From assembly GCF_900112345.1 (NCBI RefSeq), contig NZ_FOLB01000005.1, positions 229,241 to 293,240 of the forward strand: a stretch of 64,000 bases of DNA. Reading direction: 5' to 3'. Shown piece by piece: positions 1 through 8,901 of the stretch (positions are counted from its first letter, which is position 1; every line of letters starts with the position of its first letter). The stretch comes from Nocardioides terrae. GTDB lineage: Bacteria > Actinomycetota > Actinomycetes > Propionibacteriales > Nocardioidaceae. The notes below the pieces were generated by a model, which saw only the letters and a list, made by a program, of their open reading frames with translations, did no database searches and was not told where the DNA came from. Made by a program: the position numbers and the translations under genes.

Positions 1-1435
1 AGAGCGGCGCCGCGGCGACCTCACCGGGGAGGGTCACGTCGGTCGGGACGAGAATGCCGGCCATGCCGGCGGCCTCGGCCGCGCCCAGGTCGCTGCCGAT
101 GTCGCCGATCATCACCGCCCGGTCGGGCCGTACGCCGGTGTCGGCCAGGGCCTGCTTGAGCAGTCCGGGCTGCGGCTTGCGGCAGTCGCAGCCGTCCTCG
201 GCCGCGTGGGGGCAGTAGTAGAAGCCCTCGAAGGGGCCGAGCAGCGCCTCGACCCGCTCGTTGACCGCCTCGACCTGCGTGCGATCGATGAGGCCGCGCC
301 CGACGCCGGACTGGTTGCTGACGACGACGAGCCGGATCCCCTCACGCCGGAGCCGGTCGAGCGCCTCGCGGACGCCGGGCAGCGGCCGGACCTGGGCCGG
401 GTCGCCGTTGTAGGGCACGTCCTCGACGAGCGTGCCGTCGCGGTCGAGCAGGACGAGCTCGGGCAGTCCGCGCCACGGCGCCGCGCCGCGATGCCGCATC
501 GCCCCGCGGACGGAGTGCCAGGTCGCGGCGGCCGGGATGGCGGCGCTGGTGACCAGCATCCGGCGTACCTCCGCCCGGTCACGCGGCCCGGGCAGGATGC
601 GGCGCAGCGCGAACTCGGCGGTGCCGGCCAGCCAGGCAGAGGCGCCGAGCACGGCGAGGCCGCGCCGCCGCGCGAGGAGCCCGACGGTCGCCAGGGCGAG
701 GGAGCCGGTGATCGCCACGTGCCGCCACCGCCGACCGACGGGCGCGTCGGCGCGCTGCTGCCAGCCGGGGCCGTGGATCGCCCGCATCAGGTAGTCGTCG
801 GCGTTCCCGCGCTGCTGACGCAGGCTGGCCAGGTCGTCGGCGGGCCGGACGGGGTGGGTCACGTGGCGTCGGCCGGTCACCACGCGCCCGCGCTCGGCGC
901 CGAGCCGGAGGGCCAGGTCGGCGTCCTCGCGGAACGCGCGCGGGAAGCGCTCGTCGAAGCCACCGACAGCCGACAGCTCGTCGCGTCGGTAGCTCATGTC
1001 GGCGGTGATCCAGCGGGACGTCTCGAGCCCGGCGGTGCCGCGCTCCCAGTCGGTCGAGCGGCGGTCGGTCGGCAGCGGGACGGTCAGCCGTCCCTCGACA
1101 CCCGCCACCTCGTCGTCGGCCTCGGCCAGGTCGTCGAGGAGCAGGGCGTACCAGTCGTCGTCGGGCAGCACGTCGTCGTCGAGGAACGACACCCACGGGG
1201 TGCGCGCGTGCCGCCAGCCGATGTTGCGGGCACGCGCGGGTCCGCCGCCGCCGGTGCGCACGACGGTGATGTCCAGCGGATAGGTCGCCACGTCGACGGG
1301 GATCGCGTCGGGCTCGGGCCGGTCGTCGACCAGGATCACCGGCACGTCGACGGTCCGCGTCTGCCGCACGAGCGCCTCGAGGAGCACGTGCAGGCTGGGC
1401 CGGCCCATCGTCGGGACGACGACGGTGGTGATCAT
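1..1435 (-). CDS. GT2 glycosyltransferase fused to HAD-IIIA phosphatase (partial, runs off left edge)
   Basis: The reading frame opens at an ATG (1435-1433) overlapping the carbamoyltransferase stop as ATGA and stays open to base 1, so the C-terminus lies outside the window; 478 residues are visible. Residues 1-215 form a family-2 glycosyltransferase: start MITTVVVPTMGRPS and the metal/nucleotide motif FLDDDVLPDDDW near residue 86. A hydrophobic stretch near residues 240-270 may touch the membrane. From about residue 325 a second enzyme begins, a HAD-IIIA sugar phosphatase of the GmhB/HisB-N type, with DRDGTLVED (catalytic Asp pair), VVVSNQSGVGRG, the zinc-loop-like CDCRKP and GDIGSDLGAA. The pairing suggests dephosphorylation and transfer of a sugar, perhaps a heptose, for a surface glycan; the sugar is inference. 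It is translationally coupled to the carbamoyltransferase. Confidence 0.88.
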   Translation of the reverse strand, partial: MITTVVVPTMGRPSLHVLLEALVRQTRTVDVPVILVDDRPEPDAIPVDVATYPLDITVVRTGGGGPARARNIGWRHARTPWVSFLDDDVLPDDDWYALLLDDLAEADDEVAGVEGRLTVPLPTDRRSTDWERGTAGLETSRWITADMSYRRDELSAVGGFDERFPRAFREDADLALRLGAERGRVVTGRRHVTHPVRPADDLASLRQQRGNADDYLMRAIHGPGWQQRADAPVGRRWRHVAITGSLALATVGLLARRRGLAVLGASAWLAGTAEFALRRILPGPRDRAEVRRMLVTSAAIPAAATWHSVRGAMRHRGAAPWRGLPELVLLDRDGTLVEDVPYNGDPAQVRPLPGVREALDRLRREGIRLVVVSNQSGVGRGLIDRTQVEAVNERVEALLGPFEGFYYCPHAAEDGCDCRKPQPGLLKQALADTGVRPDRAVMIGDIGSDLGAAEAAGMAGILVPTDVTLPGEVAAAPL

Positions 1436-3087
1436 CGGGCCACCGCCGGACGGCGTACGACGAACGGGCCGATCGCCAGCATCGAGACCGGTGCTGAGCC
1501 GAAGCACTCCAGCGCGTCGCGCGGGTCGTCGACCATCGGGCGTCCGGCGGTGTTCAGGCTGGTGTTGACGACGACCGGCAGGCCGGTGCGGCGCTCGAAC
1601 TCCGCCAGCATCCGCGCCACGAGCGGCTCCCGCTCCGGGTCGACGGTCTGCACGCGGGCGGTGCCGTCGACGTGGACGACCGCCGGGATCCGCTCGCGCC
1701 AGGCGGGATCGACGTCGTGGACGAAGAGCATGAACGGTGAGGGGATGGGGCCGCGCGAGAAGATCTCGCCGGCCCGCTCCAGGCGGACCATCGGCGCGAC
1801 CGGCCGGAACTGCTCACGGCCCTTGACGTCGTTGAGCCGCTCGAGGTTCTCCCGGCGGCCGGGGTGGGCGAGCAGCGAGCGGTGGCCGAGCGCGCGCGGA
1901 CCGAACTCGCTGCGACCCTGGAACCACGCGACCACGCCGTCGGAGGCGAGGCACTCGGCGACCTCCGCGGCGACGTCGGCGGGACGCTCGTAGGCGACCT
2001 GGGCCCGACGCAGCCAGGCCTCGACCTCGTCGTCGGACCAGCCCCTGCCGAGGTCGGCGCCGGTCATCGGCACGATCGCGTCGCCGGCCTGGGCCGCGAC
2101 GTGCAGGGCGCCGCCGAGCGCGGTGCCCGCGTCGCCGGCCGCCGGCTGCACCCACACCTCGTCGTAGCCGCTGCTCTCGTGGAGCACGGTGTTGGCGACG
2201 CAGTTGAGAGCGACGCCGCCGGCCAGTGTCAGCCGCCGGTTGCCGGTCCGCGCCCGCAGGCCGCGAGCCAGGTCGAGCAGCACCTCCTCGAGCCGCTTCT
2301 GGACGCTGGCGGCCAGGTCGGCGTGGTCGGAGGTCCACTCCTCCCCGCTGCCGAGCCGCTTGGCGAAGGTCTGCCAGTCGATCCGACCAGTCTCGAAGCC
2401 GCCCTCGTCGGTGGCGAAGACGAGCGAGCGGAGCTGGTCGAGGAAGCGCGGCTCGCCGTACGACGCCATCGCCATGACCTTGTACTCGTCGCTGGACCGC
2501 AGGAACCCGAGGTGGTCGGTGAGGTCCTCGTAGAGCAGCCCGAGGGAGTGCGGCAGCCGCTGCGTGTGGTGGATCGTGAGCCGGCCGTCCCCGCCGTAGG
2601 TCCCGGAGAGGTGGCTCGCGCACTCGCCGCGGCCGTCCAGGACGAGCACGTCCGTCGGCTCCCCCTCGCCCACCCACGGCGCGGCGAGCGCCGACGACGC
2701 AGCGTGCGCGACGTGGTGCGGCACGGTCCGCACCTGGGCCGGGTCGAGGCCCGGCAGGGCGGTCGACAGGAAGCCGGGCGCCTCGCGGGCGTAGGTCTGC
2801 CGCAGGTGGTCCCACGGGTCGAAGAGGCCCATCTCGTCGGCCGGTCGGGCCAGGTCGACGTCGAAGGAGTAGGTGACCGCGTCGAGCTCGCCGACGTCCA
2901 GGCCTGCTTCGTCGAGGCACCAGCGCGCCGCGAGCTCGGGCAGCTCCCAGGCCGCGAACGGCACCGGCCGGTGTCCGTGCTTGCGCCGCGAGAAGCGCTC
3001 CTCCTCAGCCGCTGCCACCGTGACGCCGTCGACCACGAGCGCCGCGCTCGGGTCGTGGAACAGCGCGTTGATACCGAGAACCCTCAT
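1432..3087 (-). CDS. Carbamoyltransferase of the NodU/CmcH family
   Basis: 551 residues, the usual family length. The N-terminal half is the Kae1-like carbamoyltransferase domain: it starts MRVLGINALFHDPSAALV, has the EEERFSRRKH block and the metal-binding HHVAHAASS motif near residue 125. The C-terminal domain carries GRSEFGPRALGHRSLL and the VVNTSLN segment typical of NodU, CmcH and NovN proteins. The family transfers a carbamoyl group from carbamoyl phosphate through carbamoyl-AMP to a hydroxyl, usually on a sugar or antibiotic. Here it is followed by an ATGA-overlapping glycosyltransferase/phosphatase and faces another glycosyltransferase, so decoration of a surface or secreted glycan is likelier than antibiotic tailoring. 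The acceptor cannot be read from the sequence. Confidence 0.9.
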   Translation of the reverse strand: MRVLGINALFHDPSAALVVDGVTVAAAEEERFSRRKHGHRPVPFAAWELPELAARWCLDEAGLDVGELDAVTYSFDVDLARPADEMGLFDPWDHLRQTYAREAPGFLSTALPGLDPAQVRTVPHHVAHAASSALAAPWVGEGEPTDVLVLDGRGECASHLSGTYGGDGRLTIHHTQRLPHSLGLLYEDLTDHLGFLRSSDEYKVMAMASYGEPRFLDQLRSLVFATDEGGFETGRIDWQTFAKRLGSGEEWTSDHADLAASVQKRLEEVLLDLARGLRARTGNRRLTLAGGVALNCVANTVLHESSGYDEVWVQPAAGDAGTALGGALHVAAQAGDAIVPMTGADLGRGWSDDEVEAWLRRAQVAYERPADVAAEVAECLASDGVVAWFQGRSEFGPRALGHRSLLAHPGRRENLERLNDVKGREQFRPVAPMVRLERAGEIFSRGPIPSPFMLFVHDVDPAWRERIPAVVHVDGTARVQTVDPEREPLVARMLAEFERRTGLPVVVNTSLNTAGRPMVDDPRDALECFGSAPVSMLAIGPFVVRRPAVAR

Positions 3088-3235
3088 CCGGTTGTGCTCC
3101 CTCTACAAAGGCCCTTCCCGAATCCACGGAGCTGGCTCCTCAACTCCGCGTCCGTGGGCCGGTGACCAAGAAGCGTCTCGACAAACGCTTCTCCTCGGCT
3201 GCATCCGGCGGGGCCGGCCAGGGCACTCGGGGAGC

Positions 3236-4186
3236 ATGCGGATCTTGCTGTGGCATGTGCACGGCTCGTGGACCACCTCGTTCGTCCAGGGCACCCACGA
3301 CTACCTGCTGCCGACCACCCCGGACCGGGGCCCGGACGGGCTCGGCCGGGCGCGCACCTGGGACTGGCCGGCCTCGGTCGTCGAGGTCGCGCCCGGGGAC
3401 CTGCGCGACGCCGCCGTCGACGTGGTCGTGCTGCAGCGGCCGCACGAGCCGGAGCTCGCCGAGCACTGGCTCGGGCGACGACCCGGCATCGACGTCCCGG
3501 CCGTGTACGTCGAGCACAACACCCCTCCGGGCGACGTACCCGACACCCGGCACCCGCTGGCGGACCGTACCGACATCCCGGTCGCCCACGTGACCGGCTT
3601 CAACGACGTGATGTGGGACTGCGGCCAGGCACCGACCACGGTCATCGACCACGGGATCGTCGACCCGGGGCACCGCTACACCGGTGAGCTGGCCCGCTCG
3701 GCGGTCGTCGTCAACGACCCGGTCAGGCGTGGCCGTTCGGTCGGGGCGGACCTGATCCCCGGGCTGGCGGCCGCGACCGGCGTCGACGTCTTCGGCATGC
3801 GGGTCGACCAGCTCCCCCCGCGGGACGGGCTGGCGGTGTTCGAGGACCTGCCGCAGGAGGCGATGCACACCGAGCTGGCCCGCCGCCGGGTCTACGTGCA
3901 CACCAGCCGGTGGACCTCGCTCGGCCTCTCCCTGCTCGAGGCGATGCAGCTCGGCATGCCGGTGGCCGCGCTCGGCACAACCGAGGCACCCTTCGCGGTC
4001 CCGCCCGGCGCGGGCGTCGTCACGACCAGCCGAGGCGAGCTCGTCGAGGCGGCCCGGCGCTTCGTCGCCGACCCGGCGGCCGCCCGCGCAGCCGGCGAGC
4101 TGGCCCGCCGGTCTGCGCTCGAGCGTTACGGGCTGAAGCGGTTCCTCGCCGACTGGGACGAGCTGTTGCGGGACGTCGTCAGTTGA
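3236..4186 (+). CDS. Glycosyltransferase (GT4-like)
   Basis: 316 residues from an ATG preceded by GGGGAG; the open frame extends further upstream, but only this start has a ribosome site and gives the family N-terminus MRILLWHVHGSW. The C-terminal Rossmann half has the GT-B donor-site region (YVHTSRWTSLGLSLLEAM followed by GMPVAA), with the Glu of the E-x7-E motif. No signal peptide or membrane segment is visible, so it acts in the cytoplasm on nucleotide-sugar donors. It diverges from the carbamoyltransferase across a 148-bp promoter region, suggesting one glycan locus. Donor and acceptor are unknown. Confidence 0.82.
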   Translation: MRILLWHVHGSWTTSFVQGTHDYLLPTTPDRGPDGLGRARTWDWPASVVEVAPGDLRDAAVDVVVLQRPHEPELAEHWLGRRPGIDVPAVYVEHNTPPGDVPDTRHPLADRTDIPVAHVTGFNDVMWDCGQAPTTVIDHGIVDPGHRYTGELARSAVVVNDPVRRGRSVGADLIPGLAAATGVDVFGMRVDQLPPRDGLAVFEDLPQEAMHTELARRRVYVHTSRWTSLGLSLLEAMQLGMPVAALGTTEAPFAVPPGAGVVTTSRGELVEAARRFVADPAAARAAGELARRSALERYGLKRFLADWDELLRDVVS

Positions 4187-4210
4187 CCGAAGGGGGCCGC
4201 ACCGGTCCCC

Positions 4211-5422
4211 TCACGACCCCCGACTGACCACCAGTCCCCGATCGGGCCGGGCCGGCATCCGCCGCGGGTCGTACGCCGGCCGGGAGACCACCCGAAGATC
4301 AACCTCGGCCAGCGCGCCGACCGTCTCGGCCAGCAGCCGCACGGTCAGGGGCTCCCCGGGGCAGCGGTGACCGGTGGCCGGGTCGCCGCCACCCTGCGGG
4401 ACGTAGCCGTAGGAGTCGGGATCGTTGTCCACGAACCGGTCGGGGACGAACGCCTCCGGGTCGCGCCAGGTCTGCGGGTCGTGGTCGGTGCCGATCACGT
4501 CGAGCATGATCCGGTCGCCCTCGCGCAGCTCCACGGGGCCGGCCTTCACCGGGCATCGCGCGCGACCCGCGAGCGCCGGCACGAAGGGGTAGAGCCGGCG
4601 GGCCTCGTGCCCGAACGCGATCCGACGCCGCTCGGCATCGGGCCCGGTCAGCGAGTCTCGCCACTCGGGGTGCGTGACGAGCGCGAGCGCGGCGAAGGTG
4701 GCCGGCCATGCGACCGCGACCGTCGGCCGCAGCACGTTGAGCAGCTCGACCCCCGCGACCCGCGACGGCAGGTCGCTGGCCGCGATCACCGCCAGTGCCG
4801 TGTCGGCGGGTGGCGTCCGGCGGCCGCGACGCGTCTCCTCGATCAGCCGGGCCGCCCAGCGGTCGGCCACCAGCCGGGCCCGCCAGCCGCGCGCGTAGGC
4901 GGCGCCGGCGAAGCCGAACCCGTCCACGATCGCGGCGAGTCGCCGCGACCAGGCCCGCTCCTCCCGCGCGGGGAGTTCGACGCCTGCCCAGCGCAGCACG
5001 GCAGCGCCGTACGTCTCGACCAGCTCATCGAAGACGACCACCTCGCGCCCGTGCCACCCTGCGGCACGGCGGCGCAGGTCGGCGCCGATCGCGCTCGCCA
5101 GCGGGCCGATCCGGTCCTCGTCGAGCAGCCCGAGGAACATCCCCTTCCGCTCCGCGTGCGCCTCGTCGTCGAGGCCGTGCACGGCGCCCCGGCCGAAGAT
5201 CAACCCGGCGAGCGGCGCGGGGATCGCGCGCCCGCGCCGGACCCGCGAGGTGTCGTAGAAGAGGCGCGCGCCCTCGGCTCCCCGCACCACGGCAGTACGC
5301 CGACCGAGGAGCGAGCCCTCGAAGGCGTCGGGGTCGTCGTGGCGGAGCCGCTCGGCGGCGAGGGCGCGGTAGCCGTCGCGCCACAGCTTCAGGGCGAGGT
5401 CGTCGATGGGGCTGGCGGGCAT
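4211..5422 (-). CDS. Cytochrome P450 of the CYP152 (fatty-acid peroxygenase) type
   Basis: 403 residues from the ATG giving MPASPIDDLALKL; a longer start at 5491 would add residues unlike the family and run into the divergent catalase promoter. Two CYP152 hallmarks are visible. In the I helix, VLRPTVAV (Arg near residue 232) replaces the usual acid-alcohol pair; in characterized members that Arg holds the substrate carboxylate. The haem loop is PQGGGDPATGHRCPGE with the Cys ligand near residue 354. Such enzymes use hydrogen peroxide directly to alpha/beta-hydroxylate or decarboxylate fatty acids and need no redox partner, and no ferredoxin gene lies nearby. The divergent neighbour is a catalase, so peroxide supply and removal sit side by side. 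Product type (hydroxy acid versus terminal alkene) cannot be decided from sequence. Confidence 0.85.
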   Translation of the reverse strand: MPASPIDDLALKLWRDGYRALAAERLRHDDPDAFEGSLLGRRTAVVRGAEGARLFYDTSRVRRGRAIPAPLAGLIFGRGAVHGLDDEAHAERKGMFLGLLDEDRIGPLASAIGADLRRRAAGWHGREVVVFDELVETYGAAVLRWAGVELPAREERAWSRRLAAIVDGFGFAGAAYARGWRARLVADRWAARLIEETRRGRRTPPADTALAVIAASDLPSRVAGVELLNVLRPTVAVAWPATFAALALVTHPEWRDSLTGPDAERRRIAFGHEARRLYPFVPALAGRARCPVKAGPVELREGDRIMLDVIGTDHDPQTWRDPEAFVPDRFVDNDPDSYGYVPQGGGDPATGHRCPGEPLTVRLLAETVGALAEVDLRVVSRPAYDPRRMPARPDRGLVVSRGS

Positions 5423-5514
5423 GCGGAGTGGTACCCACCGGCGCGGCGCGTAGGACCTCGGGAGCACGGGTACACGCGGCCGGGACCCCACACCGACGAC
5501 TTCCGGAGGTCCCC

Positions 5515-7665
5515 GTGAGCGACCAGACCGACCACTACGTCCCCGGCGCTCCCGGCTCTGAGCCGCCCGCTCTGGACGAGCCCACCGAGCCGCGCGCGCC
5601 GCTTCCGCCCAAGGCCGACCAGACCGGCCCCGACGTCCGTACCGCCACCGGCGCCCTCGCCAACAAGGACCAGGCGGTCAACGCGCAGCAGGGCGAGTGG
5701 CTGACCACCTCGGTCGGGGCGCGGCTGCGCGACACCGACCACTCCCTCAAGGCCGGCCCGCGCGGGCCGACGCTGCTGCAGGACCACCACCTGCGCGAGA
5801 AGATCACGCACTTCGACCACGAACGCATCCCCGAGCGCGTGGTGCACGCCCGCGGCTACGGCGTGCACGGCGTCTTCACCGCCTACGGCAACGCCGACCC
5901 GGTGACCTGCGCCGACTTCCTGCAGAAGGGCCGGGAGACGCCCGTCTTCACCCGGTTCTCGACGGTGCTCGGCTCCCGGGGCAGCGCGGACACGGTGCGC
6001 GACACGCGTGGCTTCGCGACGAAGTTCTACACCGACGAGGGCAACTTCGACCTGGTCGCCAACAACATCCCGGTCTTCTTCATCCAGGACGGGATCAAGT
6101 TCCCCGACGTCATCCACGCGGGGAAGCCGCACCCGGACCGTGAGATCCCCCAGGCCCAGAGCGCGCACGACACCTTCTGGGACTTCGTCTCGCTGCACAC
6201 CGAGGCGCAGCACCACACCATCTGGAACATGTCCGACCGCGGCATCCCGCGGTCCTACCGGATGATGGAGGGCTTCGGCGTGCACACCTTCCGGCTGGTC
6301 AACGCCGCGGGAGAGACGTCGCTGGCGAAGTTCCACTGGAAGCCCAAGCTGGGCGTCCACGCGCTGGTCTGGGAGGAGGCGCAGATGCTCGGCGGCTTCG
6401 ACCCCGACTTCCACCGCCGCGACCTCGCCGACGCGATCGAGGCCGGCGCGTTCCCCGAGTGGGAGCTGGGGATCCAGGTCTTCCCGGACACCCCGGAGCA
6501 GATGTTCGAGGGCATCGACCTGCTCGACCCGACCAAGCTCGTCCCGGAGGAGCTCGCGGAGGTGCAGCCGATCGGGCTGCTGCATCTCAACCGCAACCCG
6601 TCGAACTACTTCGCCGAGACCGAGCAGATCGCCTTCCACGTCGGCAACCTGGTCCGCGGGATCGACGTCACCGACGACCCACTGCTCCAGACCCGGCTGT
6701 TCTCCTACATCGACACCCAGCTGACCCGGCTCGGCGGACCGAACTTCAACCAGATCCCGATCAACCGCCCGCACGCGCCGGTCAACGACATGTTCCGCGA
6801 CGGCTTCCACCAGGACGCCGACCACCGGGGTGTCGCGCCCTACCGGCCCAACTCGCTCGACGGCGGGTGCCCCTTCCATGCCGGCGTGGACGACAAGGCG
6901 TTCGTCGAGTTCCCGGTCCCGCTGCCGGCCGGTCCGAAGACCCGCGAGCAGGCGGCTTCGTTCGACGACCACTACTCCCAGGCCCGGCTCTTCTGGCGAT
7001 CCATGTCTCCCGTCGAGCAGGAGCACATCATCGCCGCGTACTCCTTCGAGCTGGGCAAGTGCTACGAGCAGGTCATCAAGCAGCGTCAGCTGCAGTGTCT
7101 CGCCAACATCGACGCCACACTGTGCGAGAAGGTGGCCGAGCAGCTCGGGCTGCCCGTCCCCGAGCCCACCGAGCCGCTGACCGAGCCGGACCCGAGCCCG
7201 GCGCTCTCGATGGTCGGTGGGACCTGGCCCCCCGACGGGCGGATGGTCGGCATCGTCGTCGCGCCCGGCTCGCCGCTGGAGGACGTCGGCGCGGTGCGGT
7301 CGGCGGTGTTCGAGGCCGGGATGGTGCCGCTGATCATCGCCCCGACCGGCGGGGTGCTCGCCGACGGAACGCCGGGGCAGCGGAGCTACACCACCGCCCG
7401 TTCGGTCGAGCTCGACGCCCTGCTGGTGGCGAACGGGACGGACGCGCACGCCGCGGACCCGCACGTGGTCCTGCTGGTGCAGGAGACCTTCCGGCACGGC
7501 AAGGCGATCGGCGTCTGGGGCGACGGGCCGTCGTCGCTCGCCGCCGCCGGCGTGGACGGGTCCGCGCCCGGCGTGGTCACCGGCGACTCCGCGCTGGACG
7601 TGCTGGCCGAGGTCTCCACGCTGATGGGTGGCCACCGGGTGTGGGAGAGGCACCTCCCCCGCTGA
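5515..7665 (+). CDS. katE: Large-subunit monofunctional catalase (clade 2, KatE/HPII type)
   Basis: 716 residues from a GTG with GGAGG six bases upstream, the size of HPII-type catalases. It disproportionates hydrogen peroxide in the cytoplasm. Visible are the distal haem His (VVHARGYGVHGVF), the distal Asn in FDLVANNIPVFF, and the proximal haem Tyr in RLFSYIDTQ near residue 398. The last 150 residues form the flavodoxin/GATase-like extra domain of large catalases (MVGIVVAPGSPL onward). It overlaps the next gene as TGATG and diverges from the CYP152 gene. A weak SigB-like element (GTAG, 14 bases, GGGTAC at 5450-5473) lies 40 bases before the start; this promoter is tentative. Confidence 0.95.
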   Translation: MSDQTDHYVPGAPGSEPPALDEPTEPRAPLPPKADQTGPDVRTATGALANKDQAVNAQQGEWLTTSVGARLRDTDHSLKAGPRGPTLLQDHHLREKITHFDHERIPERVVHARGYGVHGVFTAYGNADPVTCADFLQKGRETPVFTRFSTVLGSRGSADTVRDTRGFATKFYTDEGNFDLVANNIPVFFIQDGIKFPDVIHAGKPHPDREIPQAQSAHDTFWDFVSLHTEAQHHTIWNMSDRGIPRSYRMMEGFGVHTFRLVNAAGETSLAKFHWKPKLGVHALVWEEAQMLGGFDPDFHRRDLADAIEAGAFPEWELGIQVFPDTPEQMFEGIDLLDPTKLVPEELAEVQPIGLLHLNRNPSNYFAETEQIAFHVGNLVRGIDVTDDPLLQTRLFSYIDTQLTRLGGPNFNQIPINRPHAPVNDMFRDGFHQDADHRGVAPYRPNSLDGGCPFHAGVDDKAFVEFPVPLPAGPKTREQAASFDDHYSQARLFWRSMSPVEQEHIIAAYSFELGKCYEQVIKQRQLQCLANIDATLCEKVAEQLGLPVPEPTEPLTEPDPSPALSMVGGTWPPDGRMVGIVVAPGSPLEDVGAVRSAVFEAGMVPLIIAPTGGVLADGTPGQRSYTTARSVELDALLVANGTDAHAADPHVVLLVQETFRHGKAIGVWGDGPSSLAAAGVDGSAPGVVTGDSALDVLAEVSTLMGGHRVWERHLPR

Positions 7666-8543
7666 TGCCGGCGGAGTTCTTCGAGGGCTTCGCCCTCGAG
7701 CGTGTGACGGTCGGTGCCGTCGTGCTGCGCGTGCGGCACGGCGGCGCCGGCACGCCCGTCGTCCTCCTCCACGGCCATCCGCGCACGCACACCACGTGGC
7801 ACCGCGTGGCCGCTCTGCTCGCCGAGCGTCACACGGTCGTCTGCCCCGACCTGCGTGGGTACGGCGGCTCGACGCTGCCGCCCGACGCGCCTGACCACGC
7901 CCAGTCCAGCAAACGTGCGATGGCCGGCGACGTGGCCGCCCTCATGACCCGACTGGGTCACGACCGCTTCGCCGTCGTCGGCCACGACCGCGGCGCCCTG
8001 GTCGCCTTCCGTGCGGCGATGGACCATCCCGACCGCATCTCCCGCCTGGTCGTGATGGACGGCCTGCCGGTGGTCGAGCACCTCGAGCGGACCGATGCCC
8101 GGTTCGCGCAGGCGTGGTGGCACTGGTGGTTCCTCGGCCAGACCGACAAGCCGGCCGAGCGCGTCATCTGCGCCTCGCCCGACGAGTGGTACTCGACGCC
8201 GCCGCCCGAGGTGATCGGTCCCGAGAACCACGCCGACATCTGGGCGGCGCTGCGCGACCCGGACGTCGTGCACGGCATGTGCGAGGACTACCGCGCCGGG
8301 CTCGGCATCGACCGCACCCACGACGAGAAGGACCGTGCCGCCGGCCGGCGCGTCCGGTGCCCGACGCTGCTGCTCGAGTCGGCGCACGACGACCTCGACA
8401 TCCAGGGCGACCCGGCCGCGATCTGGGCACCCTGGCTCGACCGGCCGCTCGAGCACGGCGTGGTCGACTCCGGTCACCACCAGGCCGAGGAGGCACCCGA
8501 GGACGTCGCCCGGGCGATCGCCGACTTCCTCGCCGCGCCCTGA
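7665..8543 (+). CDS. Alpha/beta hydrolase, haloacetate dehalogenase/epoxide hydrolase type
   Basis: 292 residues, ATG overlapping the catalase stop by one base. The fold is clear: oxyanion motif LLHGHPRTHTTWH, nucleophile elbow VVGHDRGALVAF with Asp108, acid Asp132 (VVMDGLPV) and catalytic His271 (SGHHQAEEAPE). An Asp nucleophile means an ester intermediate, as in dehalogenases and epoxide hydrolases rather than esterases. His153-Trp154 in WWHWWFLGQ and Tyr209 match the halide-pocket residues of fluoroacetate dehalogenases. Of the two Args that bind the haloacetate carboxylate there, only the first (Arg109) is kept; the second is Leu112. Defluorination is therefore possible but not established. 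Coupling to catalase hints at a detoxification operon. Confidence 0.85.
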   Translation: MPAEFFEGFALERVTVGAVVLRVRHGGAGTPVVLLHGHPRTHTTWHRVAALLAERHTVVCPDLRGYGGSTLPPDAPDHAQSSKRAMAGDVAALMTRLGHDRFAVVGHDRGALVAFRAAMDHPDRISRLVVMDGLPVVEHLERTDARFAQAWWHWWFLGQTDKPAERVICASPDEWYSTPPPEVIGPENHADIWAALRDPDVVHGMCEDYRAGLGIDRTHDEKDRAAGRRVRCPTLLLESAHDDLDIQGDPAAIWAPWLDRPLEHGVVDSGHHQAEEAPEDVARAIADFLAAP

Positions 8544-8564
8544 CGGGCTGGTCCGTGCCGGCCG

Positions 8565-8828
8565 TCAGGCCAGGGGCACGTCGGGCCCGTCCGACCCGGC
8601 GATCGACACGTGGTGGCCCGACCGGATCCCGTGGGCCAGCTCACTGATCGACGCCTCGTCGACGGCGGCGATGCCGCGTGCGTGCAGCTGGATCCGCAGC
8701 TGCTCCTCGACGTCGAGGCTCGCGTCCGAGGTGTAGAGCCCCGCCGTGGCGTCGACGGCGTCCTGGGCCACCTCCTCGATGGGTGCGCCCAGCTCTCCGT
8801 CGATGTCGCGGACCACCTCGAACCTCAT
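8565..8828 (-). CDS. Small conserved-looking hypothetical protein
   Basis: 87 residues, acidic, soluble, without signal peptide or Cys. It starts MRFEVVRDIDGELGAPIEEV. The frame has the strong third-position GC bias of neighbouring genes, a natural amino-acid mix, and fits neatly between the convergent hydrolase and the upstream nucleotidase gene. I recognise no domain. The helix-rich pattern (EEVAQDAVDAT, EEQLRIQLHARG) suggests a compact alpha/beta protein. Function unknown. Confidence 0.6.
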   Translation of the reverse strand: MRFEVVRDIDGELGAPIEEVAQDAVDATAGLYTSDASLDVEEQLRIQLHARGIAAVDEASISELAHGIRSGHHVSIAGSDGPDVPLA

Positions 8829-8901
8829 GCCTGCCCGCTACCCCGACACCGGCCCCGACATGCCGGGTCCGTCGCCCGCAGTGCGCCGCGGGCCGACGTC
8901 G

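Noticed and set aside
206..1993. 595-codon plus-strand frame
   Set aside because: It runs across two real minus-strand genes (GT2-HAD and carbamoyltransferase) and has low-complexity composition.
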